In this document: positions 22,848 to 36,048 of the stretch, one piece after another
How the letters are laid out: each line of letters starts with the position of its first letter
Numbering within the stretch: the stretch's first letter is position 1
Source of the DNA: Ottelia alismoides
Taxonomy: Eukaryota; Streptophyta; Magnoliopsida; Alismatales; Hydrocharitaceae
DNA: 64,000 bases
Direction of reading: 5' to 3'
NCBI GenBank assembly: GCA_037367405.1
Contig: JAZKJV010006950.1
Location: forward strand, 644,581 to 708,580
The notes under the pieces: model-generated
What the model saw: only the letters and a program-made list of their open reading frames with translations
The model's database searches: none
What the model was told of the DNA's origin: nothing
Position numbers and translations under genes: made by a program

Positions 22848-23819
22848 CAAGGTTGCAGAAGTCGATAGTCGGTACTCGGTCGGCCGGGTCACTGACTAAG
22901 GATTAGTCGGCAGTCGAACGACTAGTCATATTTAGTCGGACATTAGTCGGTTTAAATTTTTTATTATTTTAAATATATAAATTATTATTAATATATTAAT
23001 ATATATACTCAATCATAAATATGCATAGATTTAGCCATTTTCAATTTTATAAGAGCTAAAAACGAAGCAATTGCAGGAAAAAACTAGCAAGTTAAGAACA
23101 AATGTTTGCTACATAACATTAGCTAATGTTCACTAACAGATACAACATTTCAAAATAAAAAAAACAAACTAGCTACACCACCTACAAGTGCATTTAAACC
23201 AAAATAAACAAACTATTCTTAAGAACCATCCAACAAATATCCAACAAAAAAGAGCATAGTAACCTAAAAAAATTTAAAACCTAAAAACAAATCATTATCA
23301 ACACTGACAAAAAAATGCATAATAATCTACAAATGCATAGTATAACCTAAAAACAAACTATTATCAAAAATGGCAAAAAAAATATACAACCCTAACCGAG
23401 ATGAAATTGGTTAGAGCAGGAGGGATTCAGAGTTGCAGGGAGTTGACGACCGGATGAAGAAGGAGGCGACACCGGAGCAGTCGCCGATTGGAGCAGGCTA
23501 GCAGCACGCGACGCGCGACCGACCACAAGAGAAGGCGGCGACTGGGGAGGCTCGGGCGAACGAAGGGAACGAAGGGTTGGAATGAACGAAGGACTGCGTT
23601 TTAGGTTACTGTCTAACAGTAAACTAAAACAATGGATTTTTCGGATTCAGGTAAACGAATCCCACTTGCAAATATCGGCCGCCTAATCGGCCGACTAGTC
23701 AGCCCGACTACTCGGGGTACCCGACTAAAGGCCGACTAGGCCAAATCAGGTCGGTCAGGTAGCCGCTTCGAGTAATCGGGTCGACTAGTCGGTCTAGTCG
23801 ACCGATTTTTGCAAGCTTG
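22848..23819. mobile_element. hAT-like element with GACTAGTCGG subterminal array (972 bp)
   Basis: Terminal inverted repeats are CAAGGTTGCAGAAGTCG on the left and the complement of CAAGCTTGCAAAAATCGG on the right. The 8-bp duplication ATAAGCAT flanks it at 22840-22847 and 23820-23827. Subterminal zones (22860-22950 and 23680-23805) hold many ATTAGTCGG / CGACTAGTCGG words. The interior is AT-rich with a GC-rich patch at 23420-23560. No transposase was seen. Confidence 0.9.
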
Positions 23820-23827
23820 ATAAGCAT

Positions 23828-24374
23828 CTACCCTAAATCAAAAACATCAGTTCTCCATTAGCAGCAAATGAGATGGTGCTACTTCCCTCCACCCACCCAT
23901 CATCCTCTGTCAATAACCCACCTACCATTCCCATTCCCATTCCCCTTCGGCTCTACGGTCGTTTCTTGCCTTTGGCTCCAAGAAGCCCTTCCCACAGCCA
24001 CAAATCTTCCCTTTCTCCCCCGTTCTCCTTTTTCTCTACATCGCTCTCTCCCTCTCTATCACTTAGATAATTTCAATGAGCCAAGTTTGCTACCTCTCTC
24101 CCTTGCAACATTTACATCGGTGATGGAAATTTTTTGATATTATCCCTTTTCTATAAAAAATCTCTATTTTACGCTAGTTAGATGACTATAATTTGATTAT
24201 GCCATCGATTTCATCCTTTAGATGACTATAATTTTTTGATATAATTTGATTATGCCAGATAATGTGATCCAAAGCGAAACTTAAATCAATTGTTCTTGGC
24301 TAATAATTTGAAGGGATGTGTGAAGTTCAAGACATGACACTATAAGACCAAAGTTATAAAAGAAAAGGGTAGAT
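23828..24374. other. No gene seen
   Basis: C/T-rich then AT-rich sequence. TAGATGACTATAATTT is repeated near 24180 and 24220. If the TMEM209-like gene once continued leftwards, a following exon should lie here or beyond; I could not find one. Confidence 0.5.
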
Positions 24375-26001
24375 TGATGTATGAGCCCATGGATGGGTAA
24401 TTGGATCCCTCCATTGTAAAATTACCGCATCCACAAGTTTAGTCCTACACCATCTATTAGTGTTACTTGGTCATATTAGCGGGCTATATAAGAAGCTCCA
24501 CACAGCATGTAACCTTCGAGAGAGAGAGAGAGAACAAAATATCCAGCCCACGAGACGTCTTATCCCATGGTTTCATCTCGCTCCTTATGGAGTAAGGTTC
24601 CACGTAAAATCTCGGTGTTCTTTAGTACTTATTTATCTCTAACTATGCTTCCGCATTGTCATTTTCCACATGGTACAAGAGCGAGTTCGATTCTTAGATT
24701 TTAATTACTGAAGATTTATTATTATGTTTGGTTCATGATTTTGTTCTTGGAGATTATTATGTTCATATTCGTGATATATTCATAATCTGTTCAAAATTCA
24801 AGCAAGTTTTAGGGTTTTTGAAACCCTAATTCTGAAGAGGCGACAGCATCAATGGCATTATCCCCGCATCGACAGAACTCCGTGAATCAGATGCTTGAAT
24901 CTTGGAGCATAACTAATGGTGCTCGTCTCCATACGATCCAGTTACAATAGATTCATGATAACCTCCAGGCACAACATCTCCATCCCTTCGCCACCAACTA
25001 GCCCGCACAGCCAAGGGCATGGTTTGAAGATGGAGAAATTTGGAAGAAGAAAAAGAGGGGTCATAGCCTCCATCTCTAAGTGCAACCTTGTTGATCACGA
25101 TCTCCACCAACCACCATGGCCTCCAGCGATGAAGCCCTTATTCTCGAAGAAATTAGAGAAGAAAAAGAAGACAAACAAAGAACACATCTCCTCCTTGAGG
25201 CATTACACATCTTCTCCTAGCACCTGACGGCATCACCCTCATAACCATTAGTGCCAACAAACGATGCGCAAGCCTCTTCCAACATATGTGGCATCTCCAC
25301 TGCGTGTAGTCCCCTCTTCTTTAGCATTGACCTCCTCCTTCACGAGCGCAACAGTACAGACCATGTCCTTCCAAGTCTCCAGTTGGTGACTCCCTCAAGT
25401 TCTACACACCTCCAGGCGATAATCCCCTTCGCGTACAACAGCGTGAGATCTCTAGTGCATAGCAACCAACAACCCCATGTTCTCCATGAATCCCCTAGGC
25501 AACGGAATATAGGATTCCCTTCGAGGAACCCATATAGTGCTTACGAACATAGGGAGGAGGACAATGCCTCCATAAGTTGGGAGGATATGCATGGTTCCAG
25601 TCATTTAAAAAAATCAGCCTTGTTTCAATTGGGCCCAAACTTGGTATTGCTATGATATAAAAAAGAGGGGTATTATAGCCCAAATTTAGGACGATGTCAG
25701 AAAAAAGGGCCTAAAAACTAGAGGTCGAGCTCATGGGCTCGATCCAGGCCATAGTTATTTCAAAAAAAGATTTTCATGCTTGAAATAAAAAAGGCTATCG
25801 CACAAAAAAAAACCCATAAGAAAAAAAAGAGAAGTCGAGAGAAAAAAGGAGAGACTGGCTTATTTGGAGAGAGAAAATTACTGCTGATTTTTTATTCCCC
25901 CCCCCCCTTATTCTTCTCCTAACTTGGGTGACATCACAACACCAAACAAGTACGGGAGAAAGGGGGGATATTATGTGAGAAGTCCACGTACTCTTGTCTT
26001 A

Positions 26002-26144
26002 GGTCCTGTTTGGTTGCAAGGTTGGGCATGGTTGGGTTGGGTTGGGTTGGGCTGGGTGAATAGTAATCTGTGAGGAGGAAGTACCCTTGTGAATAGTAAC
26101 CAGGGTTGGGCCAACCCTGCCCAACCCTGCAACCAAACAGGCCT
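26002..26144. mobile_element. Tourist-like MITE (143 bp)
   Basis: Inverted ends CCTGTTTGGTTGCA at left and the complement at right, flanked by TTA on both sides (25999-26001, 26145-26147). This fits PIF/Harbinger-type MITEs. The arms hold GGGTTGGG runs. Confidence 0.8.
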
Positions 26145-26643
26145 TTAGGGTCAAGGTTTTCATATGGACTATGTATGTTAAAGACTTATATTAGAGGATC
26201 GATACGGAGAGATCCATAAGGACTCTAGAGTAGAGATGTCACTCTCTGAGCTGGTGTGGAGAGACCCAATTCCCCAACAAGGAGATCCAATTTTAGCCTC
26301 CATCTCTAGCGACCATGGAGTCTGATGAGGATGTTCCCATAGTTTTCTCCAGTTTAGCCTTTCAAAGAAATGGAGTAGTTGTGGTCCAGAGTTCTCCAAT
26401 GAGGAGATTGATTTCAGTTTCAGTGACTGTGTGTAGTACGGAGCACACGTTCTCCGACGAGGAGACTCATTTCGATTCAGATGACTCTGTGTGGTATATG
26501 TTGAGAGAAAACTAGGTATTGCTTATTCATAAGGCTCTAGGGTTCTCTTATATGCAAGGGAAACAAGTTGGACAAATTACATAAATAAGACGGGAAAAAA
26601 AGAGTATACATAAAATAAACAAAAGATAACTAATATCCCAACA

Positions 26644-29600
26644 CTCCTCCTCAAGTTGGAGTGTAGATATGAATCATGCTGAGCTTGGAACAACATTTCT
26701 GGAATGGCTCTATGGCAAGGGCCTTGGTGAACATGTTTGTTGTCTGATCTCCATAGCAAACATGAGCGGTGGAGTCGAAGCCCTTCTGAATCATGTCTCA
26801 AGTGTAGTGATAGTCTACCTGATGGATATGGAATTATCCTCAAGCGCATCACGGAAGCGTGATCGTCGTATCGGATACGACGAAGAACGACTAGTCAGAC
26901 TAGTTGTTCGGTGCAGCGGAATTTAAAAAATTTTTATTCGATGAAACCACATGATTCGAGAACCATTCTCAGATCGTTTCATCTATAACACAACAAGTAT
27001 AATGCAATACCTCTTGAAGCGTGGTTGATCAAGTCTCTAAGAGAAGAGATCTCCTGTCTCAAGTCTGATCGTTGGAGTAACGGCTTGCGAGCGCGGGGAT
27101 GAGTCGCGGTGTCATCGCAATCCAAGAAGATGATCCAAGCACGGTTGCTCCTGATCTCGTCGCACGAGATCGAACGTCTCCTTCGTGAGTGAAGCACTCC
27201 AAGTAGACGAAGAACCGCAGAGCGTCGAAGCGGCAGCGTGGTGGCGTGGGCATCGACGAGTCTCCCCACCAAGGTATGGTGGACGGCCACCAAGAAGAGA
27301 GGGAGAGAAGGCTGTCGAGTATGGAGAAAGAGAGAGAGAAGTGTGCTACAATAGCATGTAAATAGAGAGCATGGTATGCCTCTCTATTTATAGGGTTTTG
27401 GGATCCATGGATCTCAATCCATGGGACATATAAATCAATGGATGAGATTGATTTATATCAATCCAATGGTCAAGATTGTTGTTGGTAAAAACCAACAATT
27501 TGTGATTTAATTTTGATTAAATATATTTGATAAATCAAATATATATTAATACCAAATTAGATCAATCAAATAAGGAGTGAAGATACAAAGGAGATCATCC
27601 TTCCCATTAGAGGCAGTGGACTGCCACCAATTCCATAAAGGAATTGGTGTCGCCACCTCCTTCCCATATGGGGAGGGCAATCTCATGGATTTCCATGAGA
27701 TTGCATCTCTCCTTGATTTTCTCTCTACTTATTTCCAACAACCATTTGTTGGGATTTTATTTACCAAAAAATAATTCTCAATTATTTTTAGGAATATTGC
27801 AATCTTGACATTGGAAAATTGCGAATCACATTCACAACCCAAAACAAAATATAATTTACATTTTCAATTAATTAGACAATGTGTATCAAATACACATTAA
27901 TAATTAATCTACAAATATAAATTATAATTAGCTCTCTCTAATACATTATAAATCACATTTATAATATATTATGAATAACTGGATATTACTATCCACATTA
28001 TTCTTATCCATAATAATTAAATCACATTTAATTATATTGGATAATTCCTCGTGCATCATGATAATTAAATCATATTTAATTATCAATTTTTCATTGCTTA
28101 GATCTTATGGAATTATTCTTGAACCATTCAAGAACAATGCTATTTCTCCTCAGATACTTGGAGATAAGGACAGGGTGATTGTATTGTTCCACATATAGTG
28201 ACTTGGATGTTGAGATCATATCTCAAATCCAGATCCCATGGACCTCCCACTGATGCTTAATCAAATCAAGACCGTAAACCTAATCTTCATTGCATTTGAA
28301 TCTCATTCAGATCAATGTCCAATTCATGGACTAAGATTAGGTCACTTCTCTAATGAGAGGAGTCACTAAAATCCAAACCTGTTTCATCACTCCCTCGGAA
28401 TGGAAGCGTCATGGTTATACAATCGTATATGATCAAATCACCCTCAGGTATTCCCAATACCTGCATATCCTGCATACTGGAAGACTTATGATTATTCTGA
28501 AGATAAAGATCACTTTTGCACTGTCATCTCCAGGGTTAGATCATTTAAGTTTCTCAATCTTGGTCATTGGGATTTGGTATAGATCATATGCTTTCACAAA
28601 GCATATATCTTACCTTCAAATTCATGTCATGCTTCCAAAGCACGACGACCATGCATGGAATTTGTTCAGTCCCAATACCTCATGAGTGAGCTCATGTCTC
28701 CCGATTCACAAGTGAACATGTATGATCCCTTTGAGAGATCGTATTACTCATATGTCCTTACATGCACACCAGCTCACCGGTATATAGACCTTGGTTAGGT
28801 CATCAACCTATTGATCTGCCAAATGTACATACTTAGACATATAGCAACACATTTGTCTCTGGTCAGAGGATGCATGCCTATGTTGTGATAGTATTCAACG
28901 TAGGTCTTAGGTTATCTCCATCTCGTCAAGTCAACCCATTGACTCAACTTACCCGACACCTCTGAATCACTTTTCCATGCAGAGGACCTGCATCAAGAGA
29001 TCAGTCAGATATCATCCATATGAGATAGGATTGCCATCTCCTACTCAGGCTGGAGATCACTACTTAATAATCATTTGATGATGCTTGATGATTCCTCTAT
29101 CTAACCCCTTAGATATTCATCCAAGCATCAGCCTCTATGATTCATCCAATGAATCAACAGCTGTATGATCATCAAGTTGGCCATGGTACATAACCCTTAT
29201 TGTACAAAGGGACCCTATAGTGCATTCATTCATTAATCTCAGAAATGGAGTGAAAAATAATCAATAACTTTCATTGATAATTTATTCATTACAATAACAT
29301 TTATTGTAAAAATGGTTCGTCCGGGGCTTACATTGCTAACACTACCTCGATATGTTTGGTCCTCTCATGGAAGGATGGGTTGTTGGTAATAAAGAGAGCC
29401 GCATGGTTGTCGCATTGGAGGTACATGGGAAGAGACACCTCAACTGCTAGGTTAGTAAGAACGGATCTGACCCACGTCAACTCTGTACTCGCATGTTCCA
29501 TGGTTTCGTACTCTGATTCTGCACTAGACCTGATGATCATTGTCTACTTCTTTCTCTTCCACGACACCAAGGAACTCCCTAAAAACACTAAAAAACCAGA

Positions 29601-32600
29601 GATAGACTTCTTGTCCTTGGGATACACGCATAATATGCATCTACACAAGCTGTAAAAGCAAGGGATGTGCCACTGCTAAATAGAAAACCAATACCATGTG
29701 AGGTATTCAGATACCTCACAATCATATGGATTCAATCCATATGTGCATGTCTAGGTTGCTCGATGAACTGACTCATTTTGCCCGCTGCAATGGATATATC
29801 TGGCCTGGTGATGGTTATGCATAGGAGCTTCCCAACGAGCTCCGTGTACATCCTCTTGTCTACCTCCTCAATATCATCATACAGCTTCATGCTCGGGTCC
29901 ATGGGAGTAGTGATAGACCTGCAATCTGACATGCATGTCTCAAAGATAAGATCTATGACATACTTCCTCTGGACCATTACAAGACATTGTTGGTTCCTGG
30001 CAAACTCCAGTTCAAGGAAGTAACATAGACTGCCAAGGTCCTTGATTACAAACTGATGGCCTAGGGAAATCCTTTGAAGCGTGGATGCACTGCTCATCAT
30101 CCCATGTGACAATGATATCATCAACATAAATAAGTATCACAACTATACCTCTCTGAGACCTCTGAATAAACAGTGAATGATCAGCAGGTGATCGCACAAA
30201 CCCATGTTACTCTATCAAATCCAAGAGCTTCTGTAACCATGAACTTGGACTCTACTTAAGGCTATAGATCGCATTGTGAAGCATGCAAACTTTTCGATAC
30301 TCCCCCTCAGCAGTGAACCCAAGCGGTTGTTGCAAGTCGACCTCCTCCTGTAGGTCACCATAAAGAAACGCATTCTTCACATCTAGCTGATATAGGAGTC
30401 AGTCCCGTGTTACTGCAACAACAAGAAGAATCCGCAGTTTAGAGTGCCTCGCAAGTAGAGAGAAACTATCATGATAGTTCACCTCATATGTCTAGGTGAA
30501 CCCGTGAGCCACAAGTCTCGCCTTGTAGATCGGTGCTTCACCGTAAACATCCACTTTCAATCAACAACAGATGCCCCTGTAGGAGTAGTAAAAATGCTCC
30601 ATGAGACACGTGACTTTAACATGGCCATCTCCTGCTCCATGACAAGACATCACTGATTGTCTTGTATCGCCTCCTGATATGTCTGTGGTATCTCCACAAC
30701 TGACAGTCGACAAAAAAATCTCCTGAAGTCATTTAAGAGTCGGTACAGGGAAACATGGGCTACAAGAGGATATGTAACACAAATACATCTCTGTTTCCGC
30801 AGAGCAATAGGCACATCCAGATCATCCGCCTCATGAACTTGTAAACTACCCTCCTAAGAGGGTACCTGCTCATCTTGTGAAGAATCATGATGCACAGACA
30901 AATCATTAGTGCCATCAGTAGAAACAATGTGCTCATTACATACGTGAGGCGTGTTGGATGATGGGGAAAGCTCATGAATAGGGGGAGCTATGTGAGGCTT
31001 GCAGACATAAAAAAGTAGTAACAGATGGGCCAACGTACTACGTGATGATGGTGGTGGAGGATGTGGTGGAGGTGATGAAGGTAGTGTAGGTAGAGGTAGT
31101 ACAATCGTAGGAGGAGTCATGTATACCTTCTCTCCATAGTCAGACGAAGTCAATCTTTTACTTGTAGGAGAAAAATACATAATAGACTCAAAAAGATGAC
31201 ACATGCACTAATGCAGTACTTCCATCGAACTGGATCAAAACAACGATACCCCTTTTGGGTATGACAGTATCCTACAAAGACACACTTGACATCTCTACAA
31301 GAGAGCTTGTCACGACCAGGCATCAGATGGTGAACAAACATAATGAAACCAAACACAAGGGTGTAAGGGAGAACATGTACTTCTCAAGAAATGCAATCAA
31401 GAAAGGAACCTTCTCTCCGAAGACAGGACAAGGCATGCGGTTCACCAAGTAGGTAGCAGTGAGGATCGCATCACTCCAGAAAGAGTGAGGAACACGGCTC
31501 TGGATCAAATGAGTCATGACATCAAGTAAATGACGGTGTTTGCGTTCAGCAACACCTTTCTGTTGAGAGGTGTAAGCACACGAAGTCTGGTGTATGACAG
31601 CCAAAAGACCTGAAGAAAGATAATTGTAACGTTCAGAAACTCTAAGGCAATGTCAGAGTGAGTAAACTTGGTAGTAATAGAGAAAATGCTCTTTATTTCA
31701 TTAATAAAATATTTAATGGTAGACCCAGGTTCAGAATTATTTTTCAAAAGAAAAACACAAGAGAGTCCAGAATAATCATCCATAGAAATAAGATAAAAAC
31801 GGTGTGCTTAGAGATCAAGAGCATGACTGGGACCCCAAATATGTAGACGAATAAGCTTAAATAAATGACTACTGCTACAACTCTGACGACCAAAAAAAGT
31901 AGAGCGAAGATGCTTCCCAAGCTGGCAAGCCTCGCACTAGAAGGAAGAATGTGTGGAAATATGTGGGAGGACATGACACAGCTTCTGCAGAGGAAGGTGG
32001 CCAAAACAAAGATGCCACAAGTAAGGAGAGATTGATCCAGTGGGAACTGTAGAGGCACCAACACTAGGAGACTAGACCAGTTTATAGAGCCCTCGCCGCT
32101 CAGGGCCACATCCAATCACCCTGCCCGTGAGTATGTCCTGAAACACAAGAGAAGAGGTGTCAAAAATGGCATGACAATGCATATCTTCATGATCTGACTA
32201 ATAGAAAGCAAATTCATCTGAAAATCAAGAGCATATAAATCATCTCGCATGTGCATGGATGGCGTCAAATGCACTTCCAAATGTCTTGCGATGGGTAAGT
32301 AAACCTCATTCGCAATGGCGACCCATCTACCATGGGGTATAAATCTGTAAGAACTGAATTGTGCTCTGTTTCCACACAGATGGTGAGAATCACCATAGTC
32401 CATGATCCACTCTATCATATCTGCCATTACAACTGGTAAAAGCATAGGCTATACTTGAAGAGCTTGAAGAGACTCTAGCAGCAGTTGCAACATCTGGGAA
32501 ACATATAGTGGTGTTGGCAGCAAGAATCATTATCTCCCTCAGATGGGAGATAATATCATCAAGATGAAAATATGTCCAAGGAGCCAAACCGTATGGAGGC

Positions 32601-33440
32601 TCAACCTGCTCTGCTACATGATCAGATGCAGGGTATCCATGCTTCTAATAGTATGTGTCCTTGGAGTGACCTGAACGATGACAGTAGGTACAAAGGCCAC
32701 GTTGACATCCATATTCTCTGCCATAGGGACCACACCCTCTGAATTGTGTAGAACCTTCCCAAACACAAGATGTAGTTGTCGCTGAGGAGGTCTGTATAGT
32801 GGCATCTACTTGGATAACAAGCATGCTGAGGAGACTATAAGACTCCTCTATGAGAGGTATGGTCGCACATGTAAGAAGTTGTGTGTGTGTGTGTTGCCCA
32901 TACTCTGGATCCAGGGTTGCTAAGAAAACCCCAACCATAATGGAGTTCGTGTATGCCATTTGCTTCTCCGTGGATGTCGTAACAGACATGAAGCTATGAA
33001 GCTTCTCAAACATGCCTCAAAGCGAAGAGTAGAAGGTATGCAGAGGACAATCATTCTGCTTGGTCGTGTATATATTAATAATTGAAGAATCTTGGCCTCG
33101 TTCTTCACTTGGGCATACGTGGCTGCCAAAATATTCCATATCGCCTTAGTAGTGGATTTGTTCACAATATTTGTTGGCGATCTCTATGGTGAGAGCCCCA
33201 GAGAGCCAAACACGTGCGAACGCGTCATCTTTCTTCCACGAAGCATTGTCCCTAGTATTATTCGTCGACTCGAGCTTTGTCAGAATGTGATCCTTGTTAT
33301 TACACTGCATAAGGGTTAAATACTGCATGGACCACAAATCATAGTTGGTCCATCCATCTCCACGATGAGACCCGGACCCTTGAAGGGACCGAACGAAGAG
33401 AAGACGTCACCATTGTTCTCTGACATGATGAAGAAGACCG
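26644..33440 (-). pseudogene. Copia H gag-pol remains
   Basis: Read from high to low coordinates. Gag begins near 33430 and ends with a zinc knuckle CTYCHRSGHSKDTYY near 32650-32690, where the last cysteine is lost. Protease and integrase follow (about 32600-31200), with a GVAERKHRH motif near 31530-31560. A proline/serine-rich linker lies at 30850-31140. Reverse transcriptase occupies 30750-29740 with an intact YVDD near 30115-30130. RNase H runs 29730-29347, is cut by the solo LTR, and resumes at 26814 to end near 26660. Many stops and frameshifts make it non-functional. The zinc-knuckle and short LTR suggest the Ale/Retrofit lineage. Confidence 0.85.
26820..29341 (-). mobile_element. Solo long copia-type LTR (2522 bp), CTACC target duplication
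   Basis: On the minus strand it begins TGTTAGCAATG and ends ATATCCATCA. CTACC flanks it (26815-26819 and 29342-29346), and the RNase H reading of copia H continues across one copy of that site (HIEV then DYHY). The family resembles long-LTR copia (SIRE-like) by length and by the AAATTCCGCTGC stretch near its end. A truncated relative is at 12519-14604. Confidence 0.92.
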
Positions 33441-33508
33441 AAACGGAACTCAATTGGGGAAATAGACCTAATCGAGCGAGTCTACACGATCATATAGAGG
33501 ATTGGTTG

Positions 33509-34728
33509 TGTTAGAGTTATTATATCTGCATTTATATTTGTAACCCTTCAGGTTCTGTTATACCCCATGACCCTTCGGGTTCCGTAACCCTCTGTGACCC
33601 TTCGAGTTCCATAACCCCATGTGACCCTTCGAGTTCTGTAACTCTTGTACTCTCTAGGGTTTTCTCTCTATATAAGAGACCCTAACTATTTGGAATAAAC
33701 AGCTCACTCTCTCCTCTTCTCAACATGGTATCAGAGCGACGATCATATATCGAAGCCTAATATCCTAAATCCACCGCAACCACCAGCCCTCTCTCCGTGC
33801 TGACAAGGAGAGAGGGCTGGACCTCCTGCATCGCTCGTGTATTTGATGGTTTCACGCAAGGCAGTCCGAGTCCCCAACAACACCAGCTACCTCCTCCAGC
33901 GGTACCTAAAGTACCGCCCAAGGCTCTAACAGCTCCAGCCGCACCTCCTGCATTGCCGACATCGCATGGAGCCCCATCCTCTCCAACAGTCCATGTTTCA
34001 CCACGACTTGTTTCTCCCAACTTTTAGTACTCACAACTTGATGTTCCATACTCTTTATTCTATCAAGTATGGGAGAAAAGGGGGTCAGAGATGATTCTTC
34101 AGGACGTTTGTTGCCCTACCATGACTGATAGACCAACTCCAGACTACTACTCAGGTCATCCATCTTCATGGAGCATCGACTTCTTCGTCAGGGCGTATGC
34201 TTCTTCTTTTACGACCCGACTACTACTCCTCGTTGGACTTCTTCTACAATGATTTTTCTCCAGGCATGACAGAGATATGTTCTGGTGACCTGCAGGCACG
34301 ACAGAAATACGTTCTGGTGACCTGATATCGCAACAACTTTACAGGCATGGCAGAGATATGTTCTGGTGACCTGAAAGTCGCAGACCCATCCTCGAGCGAG
34401 GTCTTCTACCAGCAGCGGACATATGTTATTATGATGCATCGTACGAAGATGTGGTTATACTTTTTCTTTTTGTTACAAGCTGCAGCTTTCTCGGCTCCAG
34501 CTGGAGGGGGAGTGTTAGAGTTATTATATTTGCATTTATATTTGTAACCCTTCAGGTTCCGTTATACCTCACGACCCTTCGGGTTCCGTAACCCTCTGTG
34601 GCCCTTCGAGTTCCGTAACCCCCTATGACCCTTCGGGTTCCGTAACTCTTGTACTCTCTAGGGTTTCTCTATATATAAGAGACCCTAACTATATGGAATA
34701 AACATCTCATTCTCTCCTCTTCTCAACA
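33509..34728 (+). mobile_element. TRIM-like non-autonomous LTR element (1220 bp), GGTTG target duplication
   Basis: LTRs are 33509-33725 (217 bp) and 34513-34728 (216 bp), TGTTAG..CAACA. GGTTG flanks both sides (33504-33508, 34729-34733). The primer site TGGTATCAGAGC follows the 5' LTR at once, and the tract GGAGGGGGAG precedes the 3' LTR. The 787-bp interior has one 76-residue proline-rich frame (33797-34027) without a recognisable domain. It sits in the leader of copia H between primer site and gag. Confidence 0.92.
33541..33650 (+). repeat. 27-bp tandem repeats inside the TRIM LTR
   Basis: Units of the form ACCCTTCGGGTTCCGTAACC plus seven bases repeat about four times. The other LTR has the same array at about 34545-34650. 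Confidence 0.85.
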
Positions 34729-36048
34729 GGTTGTACGTATAGTCTCATACAACCATCCTCGTCAATCCTCGATCCGCGCTACGGATGGAAAAATCGATTT
34801 ATGGGTCTGAAATCATGTTTTTCAGTCAAAAGCATATCGTTTCAGACTACGATTTGATGACGAAGAGGATAGAAATCGGCCATTGGGTTTAGGGTTGCGC
34901 ATGTGGTAGTTGGGGAGCGTGCGTGGTGTTCCAGCAGCGACGCTGGAGGGGCTACTCTCTTGCAGCATCCCAATCACGACAACAGTGTCGCTTAGGCAGA
35001 GGTGTTGGGTTGGGTACGGTGTGGCAGGGCAGTGCGGAGATGCGCTCTGAGGTGCTGAGCGAAGGCGTGGTGACGTGCAGTGGCGATGGGTGACACAAGG
35101 AGGCACGCGGTGGCATGTGTCGGCATGCAGAGAGCTGGCGGATGAGGACTAGAGCACGGGTGGGGTACGAGAACTCCGATCTAGGACCATCGCTCTTACA
35201 CCATGTTGAGAGAAAACTATGTATTGCTTATTCAAGAGTCCTTAGGGTTCTCTTATGTAGAGGAGAAACATGTTCGGCAAATTGCATAAAGAATATGGAA
35301 AGAGAAAAGAATACACAAAATAAATAAAAGATAACGAGTATCTCAACAGTATAGAGCACACATTCTCCACAATGAGACCCAGTTTAGTTCTAGTGACTAA
35401 CAGATCACAGATGGAGTATAGAGCAATATAGAGAACACGTTCTTCAACAAGGAGACTCGGTTCACACTCAACAACTTCAGTTCCTCATCACCAGCACAGC
35501 ATATGAAGCAGCGTCCTCAGCAAGCAATCAATAGAGTATGCGTTGAGTTGATATTGATCGTAATGTCTTGTACTCTGTAAGTGAGTAATTTTTTTCTACT
35601 TGTCTGAGATGAGCATTCATGCTTCTGCTTAAGGGGGAGTGTTAGAGTATGCGTCCATAAATGGGTAATTAAATCCCTTTAGAGTCAAATTACCACATCC
35701 ACAAGTTTAGTCCCACGTCATCTATCAATGGGACTTGATCATAGTGGTGGAGCTATAAGAAGCTCACACCACATGTAAGCTTTGAGAGAGATAGAGAGAA
35801 ATAACAAAATATCTGGCTCCTGAGAGGTCTTCTCACGTTGTTTCATCCCGCTCCTTATAAAATAGAGTTCCGCATAAAATCTCGATATTTTTTAGTTTTT
35901 TATCTTTATCTTTGATTACACTTTTGCATTGTCGTCTACAGTTAACAAGAATTTCCATGCGAAGGGATGGAAATAGCATGACGAGTAAATGATGATCTTG
36001 GTTTTCATTCAAATAAACATATTTACTTACATGCGTGATATAACATAC

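Larger units (their letters stand above)
26499..35348 (-). mobile_element. Ty1/copia element H, minus strand, GTATA target duplication
   Basis: The 145-bp LTRs at 26499-26643 and 35204-35348 begin TGTTGAG and end CAACA. GTATA flanks both (26494-26498, 35349-35353). On the minus strand the primer site TGGTGTAAGAGC follows the 5' LTR, and the polypurine tract GAGGAGGAG precedes the 3' LTR. Gag, protease, integrase, RT and RNase H remain in order but broken. The LTRs differ at many places (roughly one in six by eye), so it is old. It holds a solo LTR and a TRIM-like element. Confidence 0.92.
24375..35940 (+). mobile_element. Non-autonomous LTR retrotransposon B2, host of copia H
   Basis: LTRs are 24375-24670 and 35640-35940 (about 300 bp, TATATAAGAAGCTC promoter box, end CCACA/CTACA). 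The 5' LTR is followed by TGGTACAAGAGC, close to the tRNA-iMet complement. A polypurine run (AAGGGGGAG) precedes the 3' LTR. The interior (24671-26498 plus 35349-35639) has no gag or pol. It shares with B1 the TCTCCGACGAGGAGAC-type modules. Copia H sits inside with exact GTATA duplication, and a small MITE at 26002-26144. I could not find a 5-bp duplication for B2 itself. Confidence 0.8.

Noticed and set aside
25251..25655. 134-residue plus-strand frame in B2
   Set aside because: No domain recognised and no counterpart frame seen in B1.
33797..34027. 76-residue proline-rich frame in the TRIM-like element
   Set aside because: Too short and low in complexity to call a protein; noted only as part of the element.
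35833..36048. C-terminal extension of the TMEM209-like reading past 36049
   Set aside because: The family match stops exactly at a GTATG donor; what follows is intron-like and then LTR sequence.
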